Positions 35,057-43,554 of a stretch of 64,000 bases of DNA are shown piece after piece; position 1 is the stretch's first letter; the number at the start of each line of letters is the position of its first letter. Location: assembly GCF_004339595.1 (NCBI RefSeq), contig NZ_SMFU01000011.1, forward strand, positions 124,001-188,000, written 5' to 3'. Source of the DNA: Marinobacterium mangrovicola (GTDB taxonomy: Bacteria > Pseudomonadota > Gammaproteobacteria > Pseudomonadales > Balneatricaceae). The position numbers and the translations under genes were made by a program. Below the pieces are notes generated by a model, which was not told the origin of the DNA, did no database searches, and worked only from the letters and a program-made list of their open reading frames with translations.

Positions 35057-37636
35057 ATGCGCCGGACATCGAGGCTCCCTCACTTTATATTTTCATTGGC
35101 GCTTGCCGGGCTTACCGGCGCGCCTCAGGCTGTTTTCGCAAAGCAGATCGTTCGCGTGGGTGTTTATGAAAACCCACCCAAAATTCACATGCAGTCTGAC
35201 AGCCAGTCTGAAGAGCCCAGTGGGATATTCGGTGACCTGCTACAAGCGATTGCCGAGCGTGAGGATTGGCAGCTCACCGCCGTACCCTGTAACTGGGACG
35301 ATTGCCTGCATCTGTTGAGTGATGGCGATATCGATCTGTTGCCCGATGTGGCCTTTACGCCCGAACGTACCCGTCTTTTCTCCTATCATCAGGTGCCGGC
35401 GATGCTGGCCTGGTCTCAGGTTTATACCCGTGCAGGCGAAGAGGTCAGTTCGCCGATGGATCTTCAGGGGCGCAGTATCGCGGTGCTGGCTGACTCGGTA
35501 CAGCAGGCTTACCTCAGCAATCTGACTGCCGGCTTTGAGGTTGATGCGCGCTTTGTCGAGGTGGCAAGCGTGGAGGCTGCGTTCGCGGCAGTGCGGGCGG
35601 GTGAAGCTGATTTGGCAGTCGCGAACCAGTTATTCGGCGATTACAAAGCCGCTAACTTCGGGCTGGAGCCCACCGCCATGGTGTTTCAGCCGGTGGATCT
35701 GTTTTATGCCACGCCCCTGAACCAGGGCGAGGATCTTAGAGAGCGGATCGACTATTGGCTTACCGAGTGGAAGGAAAAACCGGATTCACCCTACTACCAG
35801 GCGCTGAGCCGTTGGTCCGCTGAAAAGGTGAGAGTGGCGCCGACTTTTCTGCTTTGGGCTTTGGGTGGATTGGTGGCCGCACTGGTGCTGGCGATCGGTT
35901 TCGTGGCTTTGCTAAGGCGTCAGGTCGCGGAGAAAACCGGCAGCCTGAAGGCGAGCGAGAACTACCTGAGTGTGCTGCTGAGTAACGTGGACTCCCTGAT
36001 CTACGTGAAGGGCACAGATTTCCGCTACAACTATGTCAATCAGCGCATGATCGAGTTTCTAGGCATGGAAAAAGCCGAGATTCTCGGTAAACGTGATGAG
36101 GACCTGTTCACCGATGAGACGGTGGTTGGTCTGCGCGAGACCGACCAGCGGGTAATTAAAACCGGTGAACGGATCATGGAAGAGGAGATCGGCACGCGCA
36201 GGGACAGCACCGACCCCCGCACCTTTCTTACCGTTAAGCAGCCGTTGCGGGATGAAGATGGTGTGATTACAGGGCTGGTCGGCGTATCTACGGACATTAC
36301 CGAGCAGCTGAAAAGCGAGCAGCGGATCCATCGCTTGGCGTTTTACGATTCACTCACCGGGCTGCCCAATCAGCGTTTGTTGACCGAGCGGCTGGAGGAG
36401 GCTGCCGAGAAGATGGAACAGAGCGAGTCCCGCGGCGCCGTTCTGTTTATCGACCTGGATAACTTCCGTGACCTGAACGATATTCTCGGCCATAAAGCCG
36501 GTGACCGGCTACTGGTGCAGGTTGCCGACCGCATGCAGTTGAGGGTCCGGGAGGATGACACCCTGGCCCGTTTCGGTGGTGATGAGTTTGTTCTGGTCGT
36601 TGAAGGTCTGGATAGCGATGCAGAGAGCGCTGCGGCACAGGTGGAGCATCTGGCTGGCGATCTGCGCAAGCTGATCAAGGTGCCGTTCAATTACGACGAT
36701 CATAGCTTTGAGCCCACCGCGAGTATTGGTGCGGCGCTGTTCAATGGGGCCAGCCAGCACCCGGGAGACCTGATCAAGTGGGCCGAGCTGGCGATGTACC
36801 AGGCCAAACTGGATGGGCGCAATAAAACCTGTTTTTACGACCCGGCGATGCAGGCGGAACTGCATTCCCGCGCGAAGCTCGAAGCCGGCATCCGCCATGG
36901 TCTGGAAAATGGTGAGTTCGAGCTACATTACCAGCCGCAGTTCGACGCTCAGCATCGGCTTGTCGGGCTGGAAGCGCTGGTGCGCTGGACAACGGCCTCG
37001 GGGGAGAGGGTCTCCCCTGGTGAGTTTATCCCTGTGGCCGAAAGCACCGGCCTGATTCGTCCACTGGGACACTGGATACTGAATGAAGCCTGTCAGCAGC
37101 TGGTGCGCTGGTCGAGTCATCCGCAGCTGTCCGGCATACGTGTATCGGTGAATATCAGTGCTCACCAGCTGCATGAAAAAGCCTTTGTGGCGGAGGTTAT
37201 TGAAGCACTGGAGCAGACCGGCACTAATCCCGCACTACTTGAACTGGAACTGACAGAGTCCCTGCTGGTCCGAAACGTCGAACAAACCATCGAGAAGATG
37301 GCGCAACTTTGCGAAAAGGGCGTGCGTTTCTCGCTGGATGATTTCGGTACAGGCTACTCCTCGCTGACCTACCTGAAGCGTTTACCGCTGAATCAGCTGA
37401 AAATAGACCAGGGTTTTGTCCAGGATCTGCTGACGGATCCTAACGACGCTGCCATCGTCCGCACGGTGGTCGCCCTGGGAGAGAGTCTGGATCTGTCGGT
37501 GATTGCCGAAGGTGTGGAGACCCAGGAACAGCGTGAGGCGCTGCTGGGCTATGGCTGTCAGCAGTTTCAGGGGTACCTGCTTGGCCGCCCAATGGCACCG
37601 GTTGATCTTGAGGCTTTTGTGACTAACTTGTCATAA
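35057..37636 (+). CDS. Periplasmic-binding-domain-PAS-GGDEF-EAL protein
   Basis: This 859-residue protein has a signal peptide, a periplasmic solute-binding domain of family 3 (about 30-255; VRVGVYENPPKIHM, DIDLLPDVAFTPERTR), one membrane helix (about 270-292), a PAS domain (about 305-425), GGDEF (about 430-595) and EAL (about 605-855). Diguanylate cyclase residues are intact in ARFGGDEFVLV, with an RxxD inhibitory site (REDD) five residues before. EAL catalytic residues are intact (LEALVRW, VNISAHQL, ELELTESL, LDDFGTGYSS, AEGVETQ). It presumably reads a periplasmic small molecule, perhaps an amino acid, and sets c-di-GMP levels. A TAAGGA lies upstream. Confidence 0.95.
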   Translation: MRRTSRLPHFIFSLALAGLTGAPQAVFAKQIVRVGVYENPPKIHMQSDSQSEEPSGIFGDLLQAIAEREDWQLTAVPCNWDDCLHLLSDGDIDLLPDVAFTPERTRLFSYHQVPAMLAWSQVYTRAGEEVSSPMDLQGRSIAVLADSVQQAYLSNLTAGFEVDARFVEVASVEAAFAAVRAGEADLAVANQLFGDYKAANFGLEPTAMVFQPVDLFYATPLNQGEDLRERIDYWLTEWKEKPDSPYYQALSRWSAEKVRVAPTFLLWALGGLVAALVLAIGFVALLRRQVAEKTGSLKASENYLSVLLSNVDSLIYVKGTDFRYNYVNQRMIEFLGMEKAEILGKRDEDLFTDETVVGLRETDQRVIKTGERIMEEEIGTRRDSTDPRTFLTVKQPLRDEDGVITGLVGVSTDITEQLKSEQRIHRLAFYDSLTGLPNQRLLTERLEEAAEKMEQSESRGAVLFIDLDNFRDLNDILGHKAGDRLLVQVADRMQLRVREDDTLARFGGDEFVLVVEGLDSDAESAAAQVEHLAGDLRKLIKVPFNYDDHSFEPTASIGAALFNGASQHPGDLIKWAELAMYQAKLDGRNKTCFYDPAMQAELHSRAKLEAGIRHGLENGEFELHYQPQFDAQHRLVGLEALVRWTTASGERVSPGEFIPVAESTGLIRPLGHWILNEACQQLVRWSSHPQLSGIRVSVNISAHQLHEKAFVAEVIEALEQTGTNPALLELELTESLLVRNVEQTIEKMAQLCEKGVRFSLDDFGTGYSSLTYLKRLPLNQLKIDQGFVQDLLTDPNDAAIVRTVVALGESLDLSVIAEGVETQEQREALLGYGCQQFQGYLLGRPMAPVDLEAFVTNLS

Positions 37637-37748
37637 CTTGGCTGCTTTTTGATCGGAGATATGGAAAGTGGCCGTAGGCAGGGTGGCGAAGAGGGCGCCG
37701 TGCTAGCATTTAATCTGAATTACCCCTGGTTTGAAGGGTTTGGGCTTT

Positions 37749-39029
37749 ATGGACAAAGACGAGCAAGGATTGCCGCCAGAGTTTTTCTATCAGATGTACC
37801 ACCATATCAGTGATGCGGTGTATCTGATGGACCCACATACCTCCGATATTCTCGATGCCAATGTTGCAGGCTGTGATGCCCTGGGCATGACACGAGAGGA
37901 GGTGGTCAGCCAAAGTGCGCTGACCTTAAACAAAGATGTCCTCGGGCTGGAGCAGTGGCAGGAAATTTCCGCCGCGATCCAGCGCAGCGGTTCTCACACC
38001 TTTATGGGCCGGCATCGACGTAAGGATGGTAGCGATTTCCCGGTTGAAGTAGTGAGTGACTGCATTCGATACGAGGGACGGAACATCGTTGTATCGGTAG
38101 TCAGGGATCTGTCTGGCTTTGAACGGCACCGTGATTACCTGCTGGAAAATGAACATCTGCGTACGCTGTTCCTGAATGAATCCAGCGATGGGCTGTGGGA
38201 CTGGAACCTGGAAGACAGCTCCCTGTTTTTGAGCCCGCAGTGGTTCCGAATCATGGGCTACGGTCCTCACGAGATCGAAAATCCGACCGTGGAAACCTGG
38301 AGCGATGCGATCCACCCGGATGATATGCAACGGGTGATGGAATCCTTAGAGGGGCACCTTAGCGGCGAGAGCTCCCGCTACGAAGTGAAGTACCGGCTGC
38401 GTACCCGCAACGGTGACTTCCTTTGGATACATGACCGCGGCCTGATTGCCAAGCGGGATGAAAATGGCGAGCCGCTGCGTATGGTGGGGCTTATGCTGGA
38501 TATCACCGAGTCTGAGCTTCATGCCGCGGAGTTGCTGCAGCGCTCAAAGGTTGATGAACTGACCGGTCTTTATAATCGCCGGGCTGGTTACGAGCTGTTC
38601 GAGCGCTACCTGCGAAGCTGCCAGACGAGTGCCGAGCCACTGCAGGTGGCGATGCTGGATCTGGACAGGTTCAAGCAGTTAAACGATACCTACGGTCACC
38701 TTGATGGTGATTTGGCGATCCAGCATTTTGCGGGCACCCTTAAGTCTCATCTGCGCGCTACGGATAATTTGTTTCGCTGGGGTGGTGAGGAGTTTCTACT
38801 GCTCTGCCCAGGCGTCACCGCGGAAGAGGGCAGGGGGATGATGAAGCGGCTGATCGGTGAGGTGGCCGCGCGACCGTTCCTGACCAGCGGTGGGGAGCTG
38901 CTGTTTATCACCTGTAGTGCCGGGCTCGCAGGTTACCCCGAGGATGGTCTTTCCATACGTGAGCTGGTGAGCAAGGCGGATCAGGGGATGTATAAAGCCA
39001 AGCAGGCCGGTCGAAACCAAGTCGCTTAG
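37749..39029 (+). CDS. PAS-PAS-GGDEF diguanylate cyclase
   Basis: The 426-residue cytoplasmic protein has two PAS domains (about 15-125 and 140-265; the second is of PAS_3 type, DGLWDWNLEDSSLFLSPQWFRIMGY with WIHDRGL) and a C-terminal GGDEF domain (about 270-425). The active site reads RWGGEEFLLLCPG, and an RATD inhibitory site sits five residues before it, so a working, feedback-controlled cyclase is expected. The ATG at 37749 has GAAGGG upstream; a TTG six codons earlier is less likely. It follows the previous c-di-GMP gene by 112 nt on the same strand. Confidence 0.94.
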   Translation: MDKDEQGLPPEFFYQMYHHISDAVYLMDPHTSDILDANVAGCDALGMTREEVVSQSALTLNKDVLGLEQWQEISAAIQRSGSHTFMGRHRRKDGSDFPVEVVSDCIRYEGRNIVVSVVRDLSGFERHRDYLLENEHLRTLFLNESSDGLWDWNLEDSSLFLSPQWFRIMGYGPHEIENPTVETWSDAIHPDDMQRVMESLEGHLSGESSRYEVKYRLRTRNGDFLWIHDRGLIAKRDENGEPLRMVGLMLDITESELHAAELLQRSKVDELTGLYNRRAGYELFERYLRSCQTSAEPLQVAMLDLDRFKQLNDTYGHLDGDLAIQHFAGTLKSHLRATDNLFRWGGEEFLLLCPGVTAEEGRGMMKRLIGEVAARPFLTSGGELLFITCSAGLAGYPEDGLSIRELVSKADQGMYKAKQAGRNQVA

Positions 39030-39078
39030 CCCGGCGCTGTGTATATCAGTTTCAGTGATATCCCTTCTCGATGCTCAA

Positions 39079-39099
39079 CCGGGGTTGCGATAACCCCGG
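39079..39099 (+). terminator. Hairpin after the diguanylate cyclase gene
   Basis: CCGGGGTT (39079-39086) pairs with AACCCCGG (39092-39099) around a 5-nt loop. No T tract follows, so it is at best a weak terminator. Confidence 0.45.
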
Positions 39100-39136
39100 G
39101 TCGGTCCACTCATTAACACGGATGTATCGCTTCTTT

Positions 39137-39166
39137 AACCCGCCTGCGGCACAGGCGGGTTTGTGT
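39137..39166. terminator. Terminator hairpin between convergent cyclase and trpG genes
   Basis: AACCCGCCTG (39137-39146) pairs with CAGGCGGGTT (39152-39161), loop CGGCA, followed on the plus strand by a T-rich run (TTTGTGTTT). It ends at the trpG stop. Confidence 0.8.
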
Positions 39167-39829
39167 TTACTGCTGAAACAGGAAGTTGGAGATCAGCTCT
39201 TTGCCGCCCTCTGTGGCGAAGGATTCGGGGTGGAACTGAATGCCCTGGATCGGATGCTCACGATGGCGCACGCCCATAATCTCGAACGCACCGCCCTGAT
39301 GAACACGCTCCAGATCAGAGAACTCCGGCTCCGTCAGATCACCGACCACCGCGGTTACCTCCAGGCACTCCGGCAGAGATTCCGATTCTGCAATCAAGGA
39401 GTGGTAGCGCATGATCTCGAGTTGATCCGGAGTGTTGGCGAACACGCCCTGGCCGTTGTGGCTGATCGGGCTGATCTTGCCGTGCATCGGCAGCGGCGCC
39501 TTCACCACCTTGCCACCGAACACATGCACTATGCCCTGCATACCGAGGCAGACACCCAGCAGCGGAACCTTCGGTCCCAGTTCACTGATTACATCGGCGC
39601 AGACGCCGAAGTACTCGGGATCATCGGGTGAACCAGGTCCCGGCGAGATGATCAATCGATCCGGTTTTGCGGCTTTGATCTGTTCCAGGCTGACCTGGTC
39701 GTTGCGCTTGACGACGATATCGAAGTCGTTGATTTCGCCAGTCAGTTTGGCGCTGGAGAGGATCTCGCCAATAAACTGGTAAAGGTTGTAGGTGAAGGAG
39801 TCGTAGTTATCAATGATGTAGACCTTCAT
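39167..39829 (-). CDS. trpG: Anthranilate synthase component II (glutamine amidotransferase)
   Basis: The 220-residue class I amidotransferase supplies ammonia from glutamine to component I. It has IIDNYDSFTYNLYQFIGE, the oxyanion segment ISPGPGSPDD, the nucleophile cysteine in LLGVCLGMQGI, and the His-Glu of the triad in IQFHPESFAT. Its ATG overlaps the trpE stop by 4 bp (ATGA). Homologues can also serve aminodeoxychorismate synthase; the neighbouring trpR and TrpE-like partner favour tryptophan synthesis. Confidence 0.93.
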   Translation of the reverse strand: MKVYIIDNYDSFTYNLYQFIGEILSSAKLTGEINDFDIVVKRNDQVSLEQIKAAKPDRLIISPGPGSPDDPEYFGVCADVISELGPKVPLLGVCLGMQGIVHVFGGKVVKAPLPMHGKISPISHNGQGVFANTPDQLEIMRYHSLIAESESLPECLEVTAVVGDLTEPEFSDLERVHQGGAFEIMGVRHREHPIQGIQFHPESFATEGGKELISNFLFQQ

Positions 39830-41214
39830 TCCGTGGCCTCCTTCATAAAGGTATCCAGAACTTTCTTGGTGCCGGCGAACTTGCGGTTGATCTCTTCATA
39901 TTCATCGGCCGGGTTGGAGTCGTAGACGTTGCCGCCACAGGTCTGCACGTAGGCTTCCTCACCGTTGGCAAATACCGTACGGATCGGAATTGCGAAGGTG
40001 CAATCACCGTTGAAGGAGAAGTGACCCACCGCGCCGCCGTAGGGGCCGCGGCCGTCCGATTCCAGATCGTCGATGATCTTCATTGCCTCGATCTTGGGTG
40101 CGCCGGTGAGTGTGCCGGCCGGGAAATTGCTCGCCAGTGCTGAAAACATATCCTCAGTTTCGGCGATGATGCCGACAATCTCGCTGGAGATGTGCTGCAC
40201 ATGGCTGAACCGCTTGATATCCATCAGGCTACGCACTTTCACGGTACCGAAGCGCGCCACGCGACCGATATCGTTACGGTGCAGGTCGACGATCATATTG
40301 TGCTCGGCGATCTCTTTCGGATCATTCAGCAGGGCGCGGGCGTACTGGGTGTCTTCCACTTCATCCTTGCCACGCTTGGTGGTACCGGCCAGCGGGAAGG
40401 TTTCCATCTCGCCCTGGCGCAGGCGGAACAGCAGCTCCGGGCTGGCGCCAATCAGCTTCTGATCGCCAAACTTCACGTAGTACATCTGTGGTGAGGGATT
40501 CACCTCGCGCAGCTGCTCATAGATGGCGATGGTGTCGCCCTCCAGCTTGAAGCGCTTCTTGAAGCCCACCTCACACTGGAAGATCTTGCCGTCGATGATG
40601 TCCTGCTTCACCTTCATCACCGCACTGGCGTGCTCCTCCTGGCTCATGGTCTCACCCATGGGCGTGATACTCAGGTCACCGTTTTCCACGGCAGGCTCAG
40701 CCAGGATCGATTCGATCAGCTCCATGCGGCTGTCGGTGTAATAGAAGTAGATAACCTCACCGGTCATCTTGTCGAGAATCAAACCGTCCTTGAACACACC
40801 GAAGCGGAACACATCGAACATCTCACTGTGTTGTAGCTTCAGTGTCGGCTCGAAGTAGTTCATGCAGTCATAACCGATATAGCCGGTGAGGCCGCCCGCA
40901 TACTTACGCGAGATGATGTTCTGCGGCACGATTTCGCGCAGCAGGTAGTAGGGATTCTCGCTGGGCCAGGTCTCGGTGCTGCCATCGCGCTGCTGGATGT
41001 GCAGCGCGCCTTCGGTGGCGTAAAGCACCTGTTCCGGATCGAAACCGATAATGGAGTAGCGGGAGATAAAACTCTCCTCGCCCAGCGATTCGAGCATAAA
41101 GCAGTTGTCGAAGCGCTTTTCGATCTTCTTGAACAGGCCGAAGAAGTCAGTGTCCGCGGTTAGCGTGACATAGTGAGGCTTGCGCGGCAGTTCGATTCTG
41201 GCGGGCTTATTCAT
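39826..41214 (-). CDS. trpE: Anthranilate synthase component I
   Basis: The 462-residue chorismate-binding enzyme makes anthranilate from chorismate. The core has FPLAGTTKRGKDEVED, DLHRNDIGRVARFGTV and PAGTLTGAPKIEAMKIIDDLE. The AGT in PLAGT (not KGT) fits TrpE; aminodeoxychorismate synthase usually has a lysine there. The N-terminus keeps MLESLGEESF, close to the LLES tryptophan-feedback element. It is shorter than many TrpE proteins (about 500-520). It lies 18 nt after trpR and overlaps trpG. trpD and trpC are not adjacent, so the tryptophan pathway is split. Annotation as PabB-like or PhzE-like is a less likely alternative. Confidence 0.9.
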   Translation of the reverse strand: MNKPARIELPRKPHYVTLTADTDFFGLFKKIEKRFDNCFMLESLGEESFISRYSIIGFDPEQVLYATEGALHIQQRDGSTETWPSENPYYLLREIVPQNIISRKYAGGLTGYIGYDCMNYFEPTLKLQHSEMFDVFRFGVFKDGLILDKMTGEVIYFYYTDSRMELIESILAEPAVENGDLSITPMGETMSQEEHASAVMKVKQDIIDGKIFQCEVGFKKRFKLEGDTIAIYEQLREVNPSPQMYYVKFGDQKLIGASPELLFRLRQGEMETFPLAGTTKRGKDEVEDTQYARALLNDPKEIAEHNMIVDLHRNDIGRVARFGTVKVRSLMDIKRFSHVQHISSEIVGIIAETEDMFSALASNFPAGTLTGAPKIEAMKIIDDLESDGRGPYGGAVGHFSFNGDCTFAIPIRTVFANGEEAYVQTCGGNVYDSNPADEYEEINRKFAGTKKVLDTFMKEATE

Positions 41215-41232
41215 AAAACTGGACAGTTCCGT

Positions 41233-41475
41233 TCAGGAGGTTTCCGATTTTCGGGCGCGTGACCCGCGGGTCACGGTAGCGATACCGACCCCCAGCCGGC
41301 GAGCGATCTCGCGCTGGGGCACACCCTCATCGAGCAGGCGCAGAATCTGCAGCCGCTTGCACACCTCGGTCAACTCCGAAGGGGTCAGCAGCTCTTCCAA
41401 AGCCTGCTCCAGGCTGGCCCGATCCCGCTGTTCCAGCAGGTGGTCGAGCAGTTCTTCTATGTAGGGTGTATTCAT
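41233..41475 (-). CDS. trpR: Trp operon repressor family protein
   Basis: This 80-residue helical DNA-binding protein has LLTPSELTEVCKRLQILRLLDEGVPQREIARRLGVGIATVTRGSRA. That is the TrpR/YerC-type helix-turn-helix with the near-invariant GIATVTRGS recognition end. It sits directly upstream of trpE-trpG on the same strand. No ribosome site precedes the ATG at 41475; instead a GTACTAGTAT sequence matching a trp-operator half-site abuts it, suggesting autoregulation and perhaps leaderless translation. It is shorter than Escherichia coli TrpR (108 residues) at both ends. Confidence 0.9.
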   Translation of the reverse strand: MNTPYIEELLDHLLEQRDRASLEQALEELLTPSELTEVCKRLQILRLLDEGVPQREIARRLGVGIATVTRGSRARKSETS

Positions 41476-41485
41476 GTACTAGTAT
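41476..41485. promoter_or_regulatory. Candidate TrpR operator at the trpR start
   Basis: GTACTAGTAT touches the trpR start codon. The Escherichia coli trp operator is built from ACTAGT/GTACTAG half-sites, so the match is good but covers only one half. Confidence 0.5.
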
Positions 41486-41603
41486 GCTATTACGTTCTTT
41501 GAGGCGAGTGTAACCGCGGCTAGAGAAGCCGTCCAGTCCGGTGCTTAACTTTATTGGTCGCTGGGGGCGCTGAACCTCCGCCTTTGCTCAGAAGCCAATG
41601 GTT

Positions 41604-41927
41604 CTAGAAAATCGCCTGCAGTAACCAGAGCGACCCCATGCCAGCCAGTAGTGTCAGCAGGGTATTGCGACTTTTCCAGGCTACCAGCGCGGCGATGATT
41701 GCTGCCGGTATCTGCAGGTTATCGAAGGCAAAGCTTTTATCCGGCCCGGTCAGGGTGACGGCAGGCACGACCAGAGCGGCCAGCACACTGGCAGGCACAT
41801 AAGCCAGGGCGCGTTTGAGCAGAGGCGGTATATGCAAACGACCATGCAGGCCTATAAAGCTAAAACGCAGAGCAAAGGTGCCGATGCCGACCGCCACGAA
41901 CAGGCTCCAGAGTGCGAGATCACTCAT
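41604..41927 (-). CDS. azlD: AzlD-family branched-chain amino acid exporter subunit
   Basis: The 107-residue protein has about four membrane helices and the AzlD signature: GIGTFALRFSFIGL near the start, KRALAYVPASVLAALVVPAV in the middle, and RNTLLTLLAGMGSLWLLQ at the end. The start ATG (41927) has GGAGG upstream and overlaps the azlC end by 8 bp. AzlCD pairs export branched-chain amino acids or their analogues. Confidence 0.92.
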   Translation of the reverse strand: MSDLALWSLFVAVGIGTFALRFSFIGLHGRLHIPPLLKRALAYVPASVLAALVVPAVTLTGPDKSFAFDNLQIPAAIIAALVAWKSRNTLLTLLAGMGSLWLLQAIF

Positions 41928-42651
41928 AGGTACCTCCGCTTTTAGATTTGGCTAGCTGGTGACGTTGCCAGCTTTCTACCGCCAAACCAGCACTGATTCC
42001 GGAGACCGCAGCCAGCAACATCCCCAGGTTATAGGGAGCATCGATGCCGAGGACGGCTACCAGTCCGCCAACGGCCGCAGCGGCCAGGTTGGGCGAGGTC
42101 TTTATCGCCGGAACCAGGATGGCCAGAAAGGCGAGCGGGATGGCAAAGTCCAGAGACCAGCTTTCCGGAATGCCGGTACCCAGCATGACACCGAGCAGCA
42201 CAGAGACATTCCAGGACAGCCACATGGTAAGAGCAGCACCTGCAAAGAAGTAAGGCAGATGACTGGTGGATGGTGTCGAGGTGAACTTGACGATGCTGAG
42301 TGCATAGGCCTGATCCGAAAGCATGTAGGAGAGCACCCACTTAAGAGGTTTCGGCAGGGAGTGGATGTGTGGCGCGATAGAGGCGCTGTACATCATGAAA
42401 CGCAGGTTAATTACCAGCACGGTAAGCAGAATGATTAGCGGGAGCACGCCATCACGGAGAAGTTGCAGAGCAACCAGCTGAGCCGAACCTGCGAAGAAAA
42501 GCAGCGTCATGCCGAGGGTTTCCAGCGTTGAGAACCCCTGTTTGGTCGCGGTTATTCCGGTTACGAGGCCAAAGGGAAGGACGCCCGCTATCAATGGCAG
42601 CAACGCCTTGGCGCCGGCCAGGAAGGCTTCCTGATTCTTCGGGTGTTTCAT
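41920..42651 (-). CDS. azlC: AzlC-family branched-chain amino acid exporter subunit
   Basis: The 243-residue membrane protein, with about seven helices, belongs to AzlC. Diagnostic segments are LPLIAGVLPFGLVTGITATKQG, FAGSAQLVALQLL and INLRFMMYSASIAPHI. It forms the large subunit of a two-component amino acid exporter with the overlapping azlD gene. Which amino acid is exported here is not known. No Lrp-type regulator sits beside it, unlike in Bacillus subtilis. Confidence 0.93.
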   Translation of the reverse strand: MKHPKNQEAFLAGAKALLPLIAGVLPFGLVTGITATKQGFSTLETLGMTLLFFAGSAQLVALQLLRDGVLPLIILLTVLVINLRFMMYSASIAPHIHSLPKPLKWVLSYMLSDQAYALSIVKFTSTPSTSHLPYFFAGAALTMWLSWNVSVLLGVMLGTGIPESWSLDFAIPLAFLAILVPAIKTSPNLAAAAVGGLVAVLGIDAPYNLGMLLAAVSGISAGLAVESWQRHQLAKSKSGGTYE

Positions 42652-43034
42652 GTGGGTCTCTCGTGTATGGGAGTGGGCCGCTAAGTGCCTGGGGGCTGCG
42701 GGAAAGGCGAGAGTCTAGCGTATTTTCTGAACTTGCCGTGATCGACTTTATCTTTCACGAAGAAGCTATTCGTGCGAGCAAGGTGTTGCCTCGAGAGATT
42801 CGCGGTTGCGCTGGCGTTAAGCATGATGGCTTGGCTATAACAGCCAAGCTAGAGCGATAAACCGATGATTGTTGCGTGCAGTGAATGGCTATGGAGTGAC
42901 TTTTTTTGGGCCGGCTATGCCGTCGTGAATAACTTGAACTAACCTTCAACAAATGTGATGATCCGTCGCGGAGGACGACCTCCCCAATCGGTTAAATGGC
43001 CGGGACGACCCGGCGCTTTGTAGAGGTTGTCGTC
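42652..43034. other. 383-bp divergent gap with hairpin and possible gene remnant
   Basis: This is the divergent region between azlC and the PACE gene. At 42829-42849, GCTTGGCT pairs with AGCCAAGC around a 5-nt loop. An open stretch at about 42735-42860 reads LAVIDFIFHEEAIRASKVLPREIRGCAGVKHDGLAITAKLER before a stop. It looks protein-like but has no start codon with a ribosome site, and I do not recognise the family. It could be the tail of a decayed gene. The AT-rich part after 42900 is a likely promoter for the PACE gene. Confidence 0.4.
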
Positions 43035-43472
43035 ATGCGCTCCCCGCTTGATCGTCTTCGTCACGCCATCAGTTTTGAACTCATTGCTCTACTGCTTATC
43101 GTCCCGTTGGGGGCTCAGATCTTCCAGATGCCGATGCACGATATTGGTGTGGTGGGTGTCGTTAGCGCCACACTGGCAACGGGCTGGAACTTTGCCTACA
43201 ACTACTTTTTCGATATCGGCCTGAAACGCTTCACCGGTACCACGCAGAAGTCTGCGCGTATGCGGATCGCCCATGTGGTGCTGTTTGAGCTTGGCCTGCT
43301 GTTGGTGCTGATGCCGTTTATCGCCTGGTACCTGGGTGTTTCTCTGTGGACCGCGTTTGTGATGGACCTGTCGTTTGCACTGTTCTACATGGCCTACGCG
43401 TTCGGCTTTAACTGGCTTTATGACAAGCTGTTCCCGCTGCCGGAATGGAAGGCTGAGCCCTCCACAAACTGA
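43035..43472 (+). CDS. PACE-family multidrug/biguanide efflux protein
   Basis: The 145-residue protein has four membrane helices arranged as two BTP (bacterial transmembrane pair) repeats. The first repeat carries HAISFELIALLLIVPLGAQIF and NFAYNYFFDIG. The second carries HVVLFELGLLLVLMPFIAWYLG and FALFYMAYAFGFNWLYDKLFP. The FE in helix 1, the WNF-YN motif, the FE in helix 3 and the final FNWLYD match AceI-like transporters that expel chlorhexidine or short diamines. The ATG at 43035 follows GAGG; a longer upstream frame is rejected. Confidence 0.93.
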   Translation: MRSPLDRLRHAISFELIALLLIVPLGAQIFQMPMHDIGVVGVVSATLATGWNFAYNYFFDIGLKRFTGTTQKSARMRIAHVVLFELGLLLVLMPFIAWYLGVSLWTAFVMDLSFALFYMAYAFGFNWLYDKLFPLPEWKAEPSTN

Positions 43473-43508
43473 TTTAAAGACAGGGTGGATCTGATCTGCC
43501 CAGCAACG

Positions 43509-43536
43509 AAAAAGAGCGGCCGAGGCCGCTCTTTTT
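43509..43536. terminator. Bidirectional terminator between PACE gene and TonB receptor gene
   Basis: AAAAAGAGCGGC pairs perfectly with GCCGCTCTTTTT around a CGAG loop. It gives a T run on both strands and serves both convergent genes. Confidence 0.96.
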
Positions 43537-43554
43537 GTTTTCCTGAACCCGCTG

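Noticed and set aside
39826-41214. Possibility that the trpE-like gene is pabB
   Set aside because: The PLAGT motif lacks the lysine typical of aminodeoxychorismate synthase, and trpR lies immediately upstream.
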